Assembly (NCBI GenBank): GCA_017871115.1
Contig: JAFCIZ010000001.1
Span: forward strand, 787,501-851,500
Source: Cunninghamella blakesleeana
Lineage: Eukaryota > Mucoromycota > Mucoromycetes > Mucorales > Cunninghamellaceae
Direction: 5' to 3'
DNA: 64,000 nucleotides
Part shown: in pieces, positions 13,330-24,026 of the stretch
Layout of the letters: every line of letters starts with the position of its first letter
Numbering within the stretch: the first letter of the stretch is position 1
Position numbers and translations under genes: made by a program
The notes under the pieces: generated by a model
The model's input: the letters and a program-made list of their open reading frames with translations, nothing else
Told to the model about the DNA's origin: nothing
Database searches by the model: none

Positions 13330-16300
13330 CTTAAAAGAGGGCCAGCATAACAAGCGGAAATAGCCATAGTAGGGAATCCCATCTATATTCCATATATGCA
13401 AAAAGAAAGAGAGAAAATAATTAACATTAAGCAATAATTACCAATACTAATATATAAAGTATAAAAGTATTTACCCTTGCTATTGCCGTATTTGCTACTA
13501 AATCGCCAACACTGCTACCCTGTTTATATATAACAATTAAAATAGTTTTCATTTAGAATATACATTTCATTTATATATGATGACGATGACGATGATGGTG
13601 ATAATGACTTTATCTTAACTTTTTCATTTTGCTTTATGTTTTTCTCTCTTTCTTACCAATGCAAAAATAGTCAATCCCATAATAGCTTCACTAATATTAT
13701 AAATTGCACCCAAAGCCTATAAAAATAATAATAAATAATAGTGAAATAATAATCATTAAAATACAACTATTGATATCACTAATTTATTTTTTTAAAAAAA
13801 GGGTAGTATCTTACTTGTAACAATCCAACCATTTGATTAGCTATCAAGAAAATCCAATTTAAAGCTATAACAAATCCAGCAAATGATAAAAACCAATATC
13901 GTTTAGGTTGCTCTTTAGGATCCGTATAAGTAGCAATAAATAAAGCCAGTACACACCCAATCCCGAATCCAACTGATATATACTGATAACTTATATACTC
14001 ATTCACTAATCCACAAAAAAGAAAAAGAGAGAAAAGAAAAAAATGGATTAATAACATTATATATTATTATTATTATTATTATGAATCATTTATTTAATAT
14101 AATTACCAGCCATCACTGTAAATATAAAAGTACAAGCCATGATTGCTTGAAGAATAGTCAACCATTGGATCCATTCTAAAGGAGCATCTAAATATAAGTC
14201 TTGATCATCCATGTTATTACTATCATGATTATCACCACCACCTATAGAAGAAGTGGATGATGATGATGATGGTAGAGTATTGGGATGGTTTATACCATCA
14301 TTTGTAGGCGAAGGGAGAGGCAAAAGATTGGATGAAGAATAATGCATTGGGTTGGATAAAGATGAAGAAGTAGAAGAAGTAGGAAGAGAATGGTGATGAC
14401 CTCCAACGGATGTTTTATCAGGGACAGATAAATAATGATTATTAGTTGGTGTAGTTGCAGTAGAAGAAGAAGGTTTCATTGTCATCATCATAGGTGGAGG
14501 TTGTGGATTAGAAGTAGCAATAAAATGGCTTGATAAATGATCACTTGATAAAACGGATTGTCTTTGATAAAAGGACTGATTATTACTATTTATTGGTGTA
14601 TACTGTTGTTGTTGTTGTTGTAAATCATCAATCATTACTTCATAATCATCCACTTTAATATCATCACTTTCTACAACAGGTAATGTAACTGTAAAAATAA
14701 AAACTAAAGGAAGAGCAATCAATGAACTAAACTTGGAAAAGAAGGTCTTTGAAGACCAATCTTGTAAAGTTGGGAATAAAATATGACAGATTTCTTGTAA
14801 TTTTAAAAAATAATGGACAGAGATTGAAAAGGGTCCTACAATTACTTTATTTGGGTTGGTATCATGATTTAAAAAATCGGAAGTAGATGGATAAAGATGG
14901 ATTGTTGATGATGGATCAGGGACTGGTAATGCTACTGAAATGGAATGTTGATCATCATCTTCACCTTCATCACTCTTTATTTGATTTATTGAATAATTAT
15001 TATTGTTGTTTGTATTACTTTCATGGTGATCGTCTTGTTGATTTGGAGGGGCAAGTCTAATTTCAGGTATAGTGGCAGATGATCTTGATGGTTGTAAAAT
15101 AGGATTCGGGTGTTGATTTGCGGATATATACGAAAAATAATCGTTTCTTCCACCTCCACTTCCTCCATCAGTATTTAATCCATTTCCTAATGATGAAGAT
15201 TGTTGCTGTTGATGATGCTGTGTAATAATTTGTGGAATAGAATGATCTGTGGTTAAATTAGGTTGTTGTTGTTGATGGGGTATATGATCAGCTGACCTTT
15301 GATATTGTTGCATATTAGGTGCTGAATACTCTGATGATCTTCTCCAACCTGGTGATACATCATTATGTTGTAAATAAGATAGTACTTGAGAACTATTGGC
15401 TCGTCGAATAGTTGATACTTGTTCTTGAAACTAATTTAATATATATAGAAGTGAGTCCAAATAGAAATGCAGGTGGTTTATTTATTTATTTATTTATTTA
15501 TATTTATCTATTTATTTATGATTATCAATTATTATTTTATTTATTTATATTATTACCTCTATAGCGCTAAATAACGATGTTCTAATACCAACTCTTGGTG
15601 TCATAGGGAGTCGATAAAGTCTGGATGAAATGGAACCATTTGTACTTGTTGTTCTTGGGCCGTAAATAGAATCCAAACGTAATGAAGATTTTAAAGACTG
15701 TTGGGATGAATTTAAAGACACAGGACGAATAATATGACCCATATGCTGAGAAGAAGATGTAGAATTACGTCTTGATAAAAATCCACGTTCAGGAATAGAT
15801 AATTTTGGCGGTTTTCCTATTCATAAAATAAGAGGAAGGACATGTAAAAAAATTAGTTGATTATGGAAAAAAAAAAAAAAAAGTAAATATATATTTATAT
15901 AGGTTACCTTGTTGATGTTTTCTTAACAGGCGAGTGGTTTCATTTAAAAATTCATCTTCGTTATCATTACCATCATATATAGATTGATTAACTGACTTTG
16001 ATTCTAATTGATTAACAGGTGTAGAAGCAAGAATAGGATGGATTTCTTCATCTAAAGTTACATCATCATCATCATCATCATCATCAATAGGGGATTGATA
16101 AGCACCAAAGACAACAATGACTACATAAGAAACATAATACAAAATTAAGCCAACTCCATGATACCAGCATATTCTTTGATGATAAACAATCCAAGTAATC
16201 ATAATAATAGCACCTGTTAAAAAGGAAGCATCTCTCATAAAAGTAATTCGTTTAGACTTAAAAGGTCGAATTATACCCATACTACCTGAGACTACTGAAA

Positions 16301-17185
16301 CAATAAAAAAAGCAGCACCAATTAATTCACCAATAGCTAAAGAGCCTGACCCAGTGTTCATAGCAGAAAAGGTACTAAATAAATCAGGACTTCCATTCCC
16401 AAATGCTAAAATAGTAACACCAGCCTATATATGTTAAGATAATATATAATACATGAATATGAAATAGATTTACTTTAATGGAAAATAATACGCATTCTCT
16501 TTATTTATTTATTTATTAGATTAATAAAATTTACCATGCTTTCAGATAATTGTAATTTTGTAGAGATGGTTTGCAAGTTGGGACCTTTTTAATAATAATA
16601 ATAATAATAATAAAGATATATAATTAATATTCCTACTTGATATAATTTAGTGGTTTTTTAAATATATACTTTTTAAATTTACAAAAAAAATCAGAAGCTA
16701 CCACGCTAACAGCACCAAATAAAAATAATAAACCAGATATCTAAAAATAAGTAAAAAATGAATTACATATTTTAAAAATAAGCTACGTTGTTTGATAATA
16801 AGTAAATAATATATTTAATTTTTTTTTTTTTTTTTACCATAATAGTAACAGATAGAGGTTTCCAAAGCTGAGAACAATAGTAAAACTCTAAATACATACC
16901 ACTAAAACCAGAACAAGCTTGTTGAACGTATTTACATTGATCTGCACGGCGATCTATATGAGAACACTATATTTAAACAAAATAATAGCAAGAATAATAA
17001 ATCAGTTAATCATTAGTATATATAATCCGTTGTTCAATTCATTTTATATATAAAAGGTATACTTTTTTATGAGAAGCTATATTTAATAATTCTTCTTCAG
17101 CGTCGGGAATAGGTAAAGTTAGGTACCAAAGGATGATAAAACTAAAACATAAACCGTAAAATAAGGACTTTTTAAATATTGGCAT
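12968..17185 (-). CDS. NCLX-like cation/calcium exchanger (CaCA family)
   Basis: About twelve exons encode roughly 1,010 residues; the start ATG is at 17185 and the stop at 12968-12970. After an N-terminal hydrophobic segment, a Cys-containing loop (CSHIDRR, ADQCKYV) precedes the first exchanger domain. That domain carries the ion-binding motif LAFGNGSPD near 16400. The second domain carries the matching repeat GSSVGDLVANTAIAR at about 13475-13519, followed by NMVLGVGISS. These paired alpha-repeats define Ca2+/cation antiporters; the overall pattern matches the SLC8B1/NCLX and yeast YDL206W branch. Such proteins exchange Na+, Li+ or H+ for Ca2+ across internal membranes; the membrane and ion are inferred. 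A very long loop of about 500 residues between the domains is rich in Ser, Asn and poly-Gln, with a poly-Asp run encoded near 16065-16085. The loop reads as disordered. Confidence 0.9.
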
Positions 17186-18137
17186 GACATAAATTATATA
17201 TTAATAACTATAAAGAAGAAGAAGAAGAAGAAAGAAAGAATAAGTGAAAAAAAAAAAAAAGAAAGAAAAGAGAGAAAGTGAGCAAAAAATAAATAAAATG
17301 AAAGAGGAAAGAGAAGAAGCTTCGAATATTGAATTGAAACCTATTTTATTTTTTTTGTAATGCGCGTGAGATTAAAACGCCGATTTTTTTTCCTTGCCTT
17401 ATACACTTTTTATTTCCTTTTCTTTTCATTTGAACTCTTTTAATATATAAGCTAATTTTTATTAGCAAATATTCGTTTAAATAATAACATTAGTATAATT
17501 AATAGATAAGTAGTTGTAGTTTTAGAAAAAAATAGAAATATATAGTTTATTTATTTATTTATCTATTTATTGTTATTTTACGCCAACTACATTTTAAAAA
17601 TAAACAACTAAGCAATATCAACTTTATATAAGTATATAAAAAAAACAGACAGTCCTATTGATAAAATAAAATAAAATATATACCCTTCTCCCTCTTTCCT
17701 TCACTATTGTTAAAAAAAGGATATTTTTAATAAATAATAATAATAATACATTAGACCTTTCTTTTCACATGATATAAAAAATAATAAAGTAATATTGTTT
17801 GATCCAAGTTTTCATATTTTTTTTTTGTTGTCATGTTTCACAAAAAAAGTCCAATGCAGATGCATAATAGAAAACTTGGCAAGAGAATAATAGGTTTTAT
17901 TTAATATATATAAAAAAAATGTATCTAATATCTTTTTTATTATTAATATTATTTTGAATGAATTAATGATGAAAATTAAAAAATAAAATGATAAGTGTAT
18001 AAAATAAAATAAAATAAAAAAGGAATAAGACAAAGAATAAAAATAAAAGGAATAAATACAAAGTATAAAATGACGGATGAGGGATGAAGATTTATAAATA
18101 TAAATATATATATATATATATATATAAAGAATAATAA
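17186..18137. other. Intergenic region upstream of the exchanger gene
   Basis: No gene is seen. The exchanger-proximal part has a GAA-rich tract (17215-17290) and an AAAACGCCGATTTTTTTT element near 17374-17393, about 190 nt upstream of the ATG. The distal part is A/T-tract and (TA)n sequence forming the 3' flank of the next minus-strand gene. Confidence 0.45.
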
Positions 18138-18569
18138 TTAACTAATTATACAACAATTATCATTTGTATGTTTTGATCGTAATTTTTGTCTACGTAGAGA
18201 AGAAGAAGAAGAAGTCGTATGATGATGCTGTCGATTCGAGTTAGAAGGAGAGGAAGTTACCATTTCAAAGGTATCTACAGCGGTGGTATTATTATCATTG
18301 GTTATATTCGGTATAAATAATAAATTGTCCAAACTATTATCACTTGATTCCCATAAAGAAGGCTGTCGATATAGCCCATAATGTATTTCCCCTGATGTCA
18401 TTGTACCTAAATGTGGACTAGCAATTGCTGGATGATTTCCAAACGCTTCTGGATCAACAATTTGGACACGTGTTTGTCTTTCAAAAGCTTCATCTAAGGC
18501 TGATACATGACGATCCGCTAATCGTTTATGATCCATTCCATTTGTTGAATACCAATAAGTTGTGGTCAT
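18138..18569 (-). CDS. Hypothetical protein with C-terminal CaaX-like motif
   Basis: This intronless frame of 143 residues starts at the ATG at 18569 and ends in TAA at 18138-18140. I do not recognise a family. The N-terminal half (DHKRLADRHVSALDEAFERQ, DPEAFGNHPAIASPH) is compositionally balanced and looks like a real folded or helical segment. The C-terminal third is Ser/His/Asn-rich and disordered, with a short basic patch (RRQKLRSKH). The last residues are CCIIS, so Cys140-Ile-Ile-Ser fits a CaaX farnesylation signal. A second Cys just before it is reminiscent of lipidated Ras/Rho tails. I infer membrane attachment by prenylation; nothing indicates an enzymatic activity. Coding status is supported by codon composition standing out from the A/T-rich flanks. 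Confidence 0.75.
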   Translation of the reverse strand: MTTTYWYSTNGMDHKRLADRHVSALDEAFERQTRVQIVDPEAFGNHPAIASPHLGTMTSGEIHYGLYRQPSLWESSDNSLDNLLFIPNITNDNNTTAVDTFEMVTSSPSNSNRQHHHTTSSSSSLRRQKLRSKHTNDNCCIIS

Positions 18570-20045
18570 TAAAAGAGTAAGTATTACTATTGTTATTATT
18601 ATATTATTATTATACGTGTATGTGTAGTTGTGTTTAGATGAATATGTATAAGTGTATGTGTTTTTTTTATATCTATATACAATTGTTTTTCGAGAAATAA
18701 TAATATGAAAAAAGTAAAAAGAAGAAAGAAGAAAAGAAAAAAGGGGAAGAAAAATAAAAAAAAGAATAATATTAAATATATTGAAGTTATCTTGACAATT
18801 GGTTACATTGTCAGTTTTTAACCACTACTCCTATGTAAAAAAAAAAAAAAATACGAAAGAAAGTGAGAGCGAGAAAAAAAAAAAAGGAGGGAGTATAATT
18901 ATTTTTTCCACTTTTAAAAAAAGGATCAACGAGAGCTGAGAAAAAAAAAATAAGGTTTTCTCCACCAACCTTTTCGGATCTCTCTCTCTCTCTTTCGCTC
19001 TCTCTCTTTCGCTCTCTCTCTCTCGCTCTCTCGCTCTCTTTCTCTTTCTCTTTTAAGCACATGGCTTTTATAAAACAGAGAATGAGAGATCCCTTGGACA
19101 CGCCTTTTTATTTCCCAAAAGGATTCATCCTTCTTCTCTCTCCCTCATATATAAACTTTTCTCTTCCCCTTGTAATGAAAAAGAAAAAAAGAAACCCTTA
19201 GAGTTGTTTTTTATTTCATTCTTTGCTTTTACTTTTGACAATAAATAAATAATAATAAATTTCTCGACCTTTTTAAATATACATCCATTCTTCTTTCGTT
19301 GATCATAAAGGCTTTGAATAACAATAAAACATGTTTTTTGCCACCTTTTTCAACCAAATCTTCGTTTCTTTAACAACTAAATTCTCAAAAGTAAAATAGT
19401 ATTATTTTTAAAGTTGACTTCCCCTTTTTTTTAATATTAATAATAATAATAATAATAATAAATAATCATTATAATCATTATAATAATCAATGATAGATGC
19501 ATAGATAGGGTAAGTGACACTATTTCATAAACTTTAAAGTATAATAATCATAATAATCATAATAGCCATAATAATGGGTTATAACTATATTCTCCTTTTT
19601 AATTATAAATATGTATATTAATATTATTATGAAATGTTTACATATAAACCATCGTCTATCATCTCCCTTTTCATCATTTATTTTAAAATCATTTTACTAG
19701 TAAAAACGTGGATGCCACGTTAAAAAGTAAAATAACAACAATAATAAAGAGTAGCCATCAATCAGGATAAATAAATAATATAGTATTCTAGATTGCCAAT
19801 ATTCCTTTTTTTTAAATATATATATATATATAAAAGTATAAAAAAAGCCTCTTCTCCTTCTTTCGAAAGTATATAAAAAAAAAAACCTTCTCCTATTTCC
19901 CTTTTTTGTTTTTGAACACAATGAAAATGTCGATCACCATTTCATGAGAATAAGCGTTTTTTTTTTTTTTTAGGGATCCTATTTTTTATTTTTATAACGT
20001 TCTATTTTTTATTTTTTTATTTTCGCATTGATCATGGTTTTATTT
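18570..20045. other. Long intergenic region with polypyrimidine tract
   Basis: No convincing gene is seen. A CT-rich tract (about 18977-19053, repeats of CT with TTTCG interruptions) lies about 400-480 nt upstream of the CIIS protein and is GA-rich on its coding strand. Short open frames here are built of poly-K/F and SR repeats and are best read as chance. The right end is the 3' flank of PSD1. Confidence 0.45.
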
Positions 20046-20589
20046 CTATTCTTCTTTTACTTCATCTTCTATATCACCTAAAGCTTCACCCATTTTAATA
20101 CTTTGTCCAGATTGAACCTTAAATTTAAAGGATAAAGGTGCTTCAAATACTAATACAACGGTTGATCCAAGATAAAATCCTCCCATTTCTTCACCATATT
20201 GTAATGGTTTACCTCCAAGTTGCTTACTTGCTGATCGATAAGTCACTTCTGTATAAGTTCCCATAGGTAAATCTTCCTTATTATTGGTCTTTAATGCCTA
20301 AAGCATCGACAAAATAAAATAATAACATATAAGAATTATACTTTGAAATACATTTCTAATCTTCGTTTTTATTATTAGTATTACCTCGTCAAAATTAATT
20401 TTAATAGATCCAACATTAGTGGCTCCAACAGGAATCATTGAGAAAAATCCATATTTCCATTTACCAAGTAACACCACACGCTCATTTAATACAAAAAGAT
20501 TTTGTAATAAATTAACAAAGTAAGGTGATACTGAGAATAATTCACCTATATTTAAAATAAAAATAATAATGTTTAAAAAATAGGTTTAC

Positions 20590-20626
<37 letters not shown>

Positions 20627-21927
20627 CTCATTTACCAGCAAAATGTCTTCTTGTTTGTACAACCCAATTGGCAGGAGAATGGAAACGATGATAATCCCCA
20701 GGAGCAAGATAAACTACACAAAAGAAAAGACCATGACCAGGTTTCACTTTGTGATCTTTAATATTCATTGATGTTTTAGCTAAAGTCTTGAATTCATCCT
20801 TATTTTCTTCATTTACTTGACCATGATCATCACTATTAGAATGAGCTAATCCATCTGAACCTACTTTGCTTTCTGTTTTCACTCCACCATGATCACGAGA
20901 ACCAATTAATTCATCTAAAGAATAATGGATTCCATTCACATTTGCAAACTCTTCTTCATCAACGATAGTAGGTGTGGTATTATTGATGGCTTCCGTAATC
21001 GATGGGCTGTTTTGATCATCTTGAGAACCCAATAATGCATCCAAGGAATAGGTCACACCTTTAATTTGTTCAATCTGTTTATCATCACTATCATTATCTT
21101 CGATCATACCAAAATGAAGAATTTTGCCATCAGAGGGGGACACTAATAAAGAGGATGAGATGGGGCGAACTCCTGGTTTTAATTCACGATAGAAAAATTC
21201 ACATAGATTGGGATATGCATATAAATCTGGATTTTTCATTTCTTCTAGATTACACCCAAATAACCAACTATATAATTTGAATCCAGTAGGACGAAGGGCA
21301 TGAGGAATCGTTAAAGAATTAAATACTCCCCATAATCTAGACATGGATCTTAATGGTAAAGAAGCTGCTACATGAACCTATGTATATATATTCAATAAAA
21401 ATTAACATAATATTAATAATAAATAATGAAATAGCTTCGAGTTCAAAAGTAACCTTATATTATAATAATAATCATTATATCACTTACTTGCCATGGTCCA
21501 CTTGCTACATATTTTGGTTTATTTGTTTTATCTTCCAAGTTTTTTGCTTCACGTTCACGTACTCTTCTATAATGAATATATCCTATGACTGCTAATCCAA
21601 GTCCTACAGGTATTGGGTACCATTTTGTTTCTGTATTATTCCAAGCATCACTGATTTGTTCTGTAAAAACAATCATTAAAAATGAAGTTATAAAGTTAGC
21701 ATATAATTTAGGGGAGGAAAAAATCCGACTATATAATTATCATTATTATTATATGAGTTATAAAAAGTGTCATTATTACCAAAAGATCCTTTTTTCTTTT
21801 GCTGTTGTTGTTGTTGTTGGTAAGAGATGCGAGTAGAATGAAATAAACGACGTTGATAAGTATTTTTTATATAATGACAATAAGAAGAAGAAAAATTAGA
21901 ATATTTTAAAGGACGTCGTAATAACAT
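20046..21927 (-). CDS. PSD1: Phosphatidylserine decarboxylase, mitochondrial type
   Basis: Five exons (21780-21927, 21488-21660, 20636-21377, 20385-20545, 20046-20297) give 491 residues with consistent phases. The N-terminus is Arg/Ser-rich and acid-free ([10 protein letters not shown]), a mitochondrial presequence, followed by a poly-Gln run and a membrane segment ([14 protein letters not shown]). The catalytic domain has the motif [10 protein letters not shown] and near the end FYLGSTVV. In LGST, Ser at about 453 is the self-cleavage residue that becomes the pyruvoyl cofactor, splitting the chain into beta and alpha subunits. The enzyme decarboxylates phosphatidylserine to phosphatidylethanolamine at the inner mitochondrial membrane. 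A low-complexity insert in the middle contains two related copies of a YSLD-LxGS segment. The gene shares a 336-bp divergent promoter with the PPxY protein. Type I assignment rests on the presequence and TM segment. Confidence 0.95.
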
Positions 21928-22234
21928 GTTTAATAATAATAATAAAATATGTTAAACGTGCCTTAAAAATATATATATTATCAAAAACAAAAGTATATAC
22001 AGATAAAAAGTTGGAAAAAAAAAAATAAAAAAAGTGAAAAAAAAATTTGAGACAAGGAAACTTAATTTTTTTTAAAATTCCGATTTTTTTCTTAAATAAG
22101 CTTTCACGCTTATCTTCATTCTTTTTCTTTTTTTCTTTTTTTTTTTTTTTTCTCTATTGCTATTACTCTTACTGTTATTTTTGTATTATTATTATTATTA
22201 CCTTATATTTAATAATTATTAAATATTAGTATAC

Positions 22235-22263
<29 letters not shown>
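21928..22263. promoter_or_regulatory. Divergent promoter between PSD1 and the PPxY protein gene
   Basis: The 336-bp gap separates two start codons on opposite strands. It has A-rich and T-rich halves around a TAAAATTCCGATTTTTTT element (22073-22090), 150 nt from the PSD1 ATG and 175 nt from the other. A (TA)n run directly precedes the plus-strand ATG. The element matches CG-containing sequences upstream of several other genes here. Function is inferred. Confidence 0.45.
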
Positions 22264-22265
<2 letters not shown>

Positions 22266-22885
22266 GGATAAAAAAATAAACAATACTCCCGATGCTCAAG
22301 AAGATTTACCACCTACTTACCAAGAATCTTCTTCCACTCAACCAGCCTATGACAATAGAATTGTAGACTCAGCACAAAATATATCACCTTATAACCCAAA
22401 CTATTCTCCACAACAGCAACAGCAACAACAACAAAAATCTAATCAAAATCCGTCTTATCAAACAATTGTTATTACTACATCTTCACCTTCACCAACAAGA
22501 GCTATTCATGAACAAGAACGTATTCATTTATTAAATACTAATGAACGCCCAGATCATGCTTTTCCTTTGGCAGCACTTTTCTTTATTTTTGGATGGTAAG
22601 TAAATAGATTAATTATATAATAAAAAATAAATAAAAAAAAAGAATATAGAGTGCATTGCTCACTTTTTTATTTTTTTACTTTTTTACTTTTGCATTGATA
22701 TATATATAAAACGTAGGTTTTGTCCTATTTTATTCTTTATTGGAGCATGTTGCTGTGTAGGACATCGTAATCCATATGAAGCCTGGTGGGGGAAATTAAA
22801 TTTAATCATGTCCATTGCTTTTCTTATGACTTCAATCATTTATAGCATAGTAGCAATTCTTACAGGAAATTGGTTTATTTTTTAA
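22264..22885 (+). CDS. Small membrane protein with N-terminal PPxY motif
   Basis: Two exons (22264-22595 and 22717-22885) joined at GGATG/GTAAGT and CGTAG/G give 166 residues. The cytosolic N-terminal part contains LPPTY (residues 15-19), a PPxY motif of the kind bound by WW domains of Rsp5/NEDD4 ubiquitin ligases, then a poly-Gln run and Ser/Pro-rich linker. The C-terminal third has two membrane segments (ALFFIFGWFCPILFFIGA and LIMSIAFLMTSIIYSIVAIL). Between them lie a Cys triplet (CCC) and a short loop GHRNPYEAWW. I do not recognise a named family. The layout resembles PY-motif membrane adaptors that recruit ubiquitin ligase to endosome or Golgi cargo; that role is inference. The first in-frame ATG is used. 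Confidence 0.82.
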
Positions 22886-23726
22886 ACTAATAAAAAAAAC
22901 GATTTATGCCAAGTACTTTTGATGCCAAGCGGAATTTCAATGATTTTTTTTTCTTTGGCATAATTTTTTTTTTTTTTTTTTGAATGAAGAGCAAAAATGG
23001 GAATGAAATCTTCTATTCCATTCCTCTTTTTTTTCATAATAATAATAATATAATAAATATTTATATATATGTATATTAAAAAAATTAATAAAACATTCTT
23101 AATAAAGCTAGTTTTCTTTTTTTAGAAGTAAAACAAGATGATGTATCTTATTCATTTATTGCATCTTCTTGGAAAAAAAGAGTTTCAAATAACAATCTTT
23201 TTTATTGGTTTAAACAAATAATTGGCGTATTGTTTTATTTATTAAAAAAAAACCAAAATCACAAAATTACTCGTAAAAAATGGTTATAGAAATTAATTTA
23301 AATCATAGGTTGTTTTAATTTTTATCTTTTAAAACTTGTAAAGAAGTATATTATTTTATAATGTACTTAATATGCACATAAAAAAAATAATGAAGTGAGA
23401 GAAAAGAAAGAAAAAGCAAACATATAATTTATTGTGTTTATTATTATTATTATGTTTATCATGTTTATTATGTTTATTATTTTGGGGAGGGAGAGCGAGG
23501 GAAAAAATGGAACATTCGGTATAAACTCAAGTACCCCCTTAAAAAATTCAAAACAATAGATGATGAGACGGAGACGTCCAGTGATATCTTATTTGGGAAA
23601 TAAAGTTCTCACGAAAAATAAATATATAAAATAAAAAAATAAAAAAATCGAAAATTACATTCTTCTTTTTCTTTTTCATTTTTTCATTTATTCATCAACT
23701 TTTTTTTATAACTATACCTCTATACC
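22886..23726. other. Intergenic region with 3' UTR inverted repeat and an orphan exon-like frame
   Basis: The 3' flank of the PPxY gene has an inverted repeat, TATGCCAA at 22905-22912 and TTGGCATA at 22955-22962, with another ATGCCAAG copy between. From 23126 to 23289 an open frame of about 54 codons follows a good TTTTTTTAG acceptor and ends in TAG (KQDDVSYSFIASSW near its start). No start or upstream exon was found, so it may be a relic or an alternative last exon. The last 90 bases are the promoter of the next gene. Confidence 0.35.
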
Positions 23727-24026
23727 ATGTCATTTCAATTAACCAAAAGATTATTACCTTTATCCAGACAATTAATATCAAGTACTAAACGCAAAGCTAC
23801 TATAATTACTACTATTTCTACTTCTACTAATACTACTACTATGGATGAATCTAAAAAGTCTCAAGAATGGTTAGATATTCATGCTTTATATAACAATGAA
23901 AATCAATCTGCTATGGAATACCTTTATCATCAACCTTCCCCCTCTTCTGTACATTATGCCGCAGGTCATCCTCATCATTCTGTTGATGCCTTTAGCCCTC
24001 GATTCAACACTGTATTTGATGAATAA
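23727..24026 (+). CDS. Small protein with probable mitochondrial presequence
   Basis: This intronless frame of 99 residues starts at ATG 23727 and ends at TAA 24024-24026. The first 30 residues (LTKRLLPLSRQLISSTKRKA) are basic, hydroxylated and lack acidic residues, as in mitochondrial targeting peptides. The remainder is hydrophilic with a conserved-looking block (SQEWLDIHALYNNENQSAME) and a His/Pro-rich tail ending FDE. There is no membrane segment. I do not recognise a family. Codon composition clearly differs from the A/T-rich flanks, supporting a real gene. It is convergent with the GPI-anchored protein gene. Mitochondrial location is inferred from the N-terminus only. Confidence 0.72.
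   Translation: MSFQLTKRLLPLSRQLISSTKRKATIITTISTSTNTTTMDESKKSQEWLDIHALYNNENQSAMEYLYHQPSPSSVHYAAGHPHHSVDAFSPRFNTVFDE

Noticed and set aside
18811..19101. Minus-strand frame with long Glu-Arg-Ser repeats
   Set aside because: It is simply the translated GA strand of the CT microsatellite tract.
19697..19921. Minus-strand frame of 74 codons rich in Phe, Tyr, Arg and Lys
   Set aside because: Translated from T- and GAA-rich repeats upstream of no gene signal; no domain and no splice logic.
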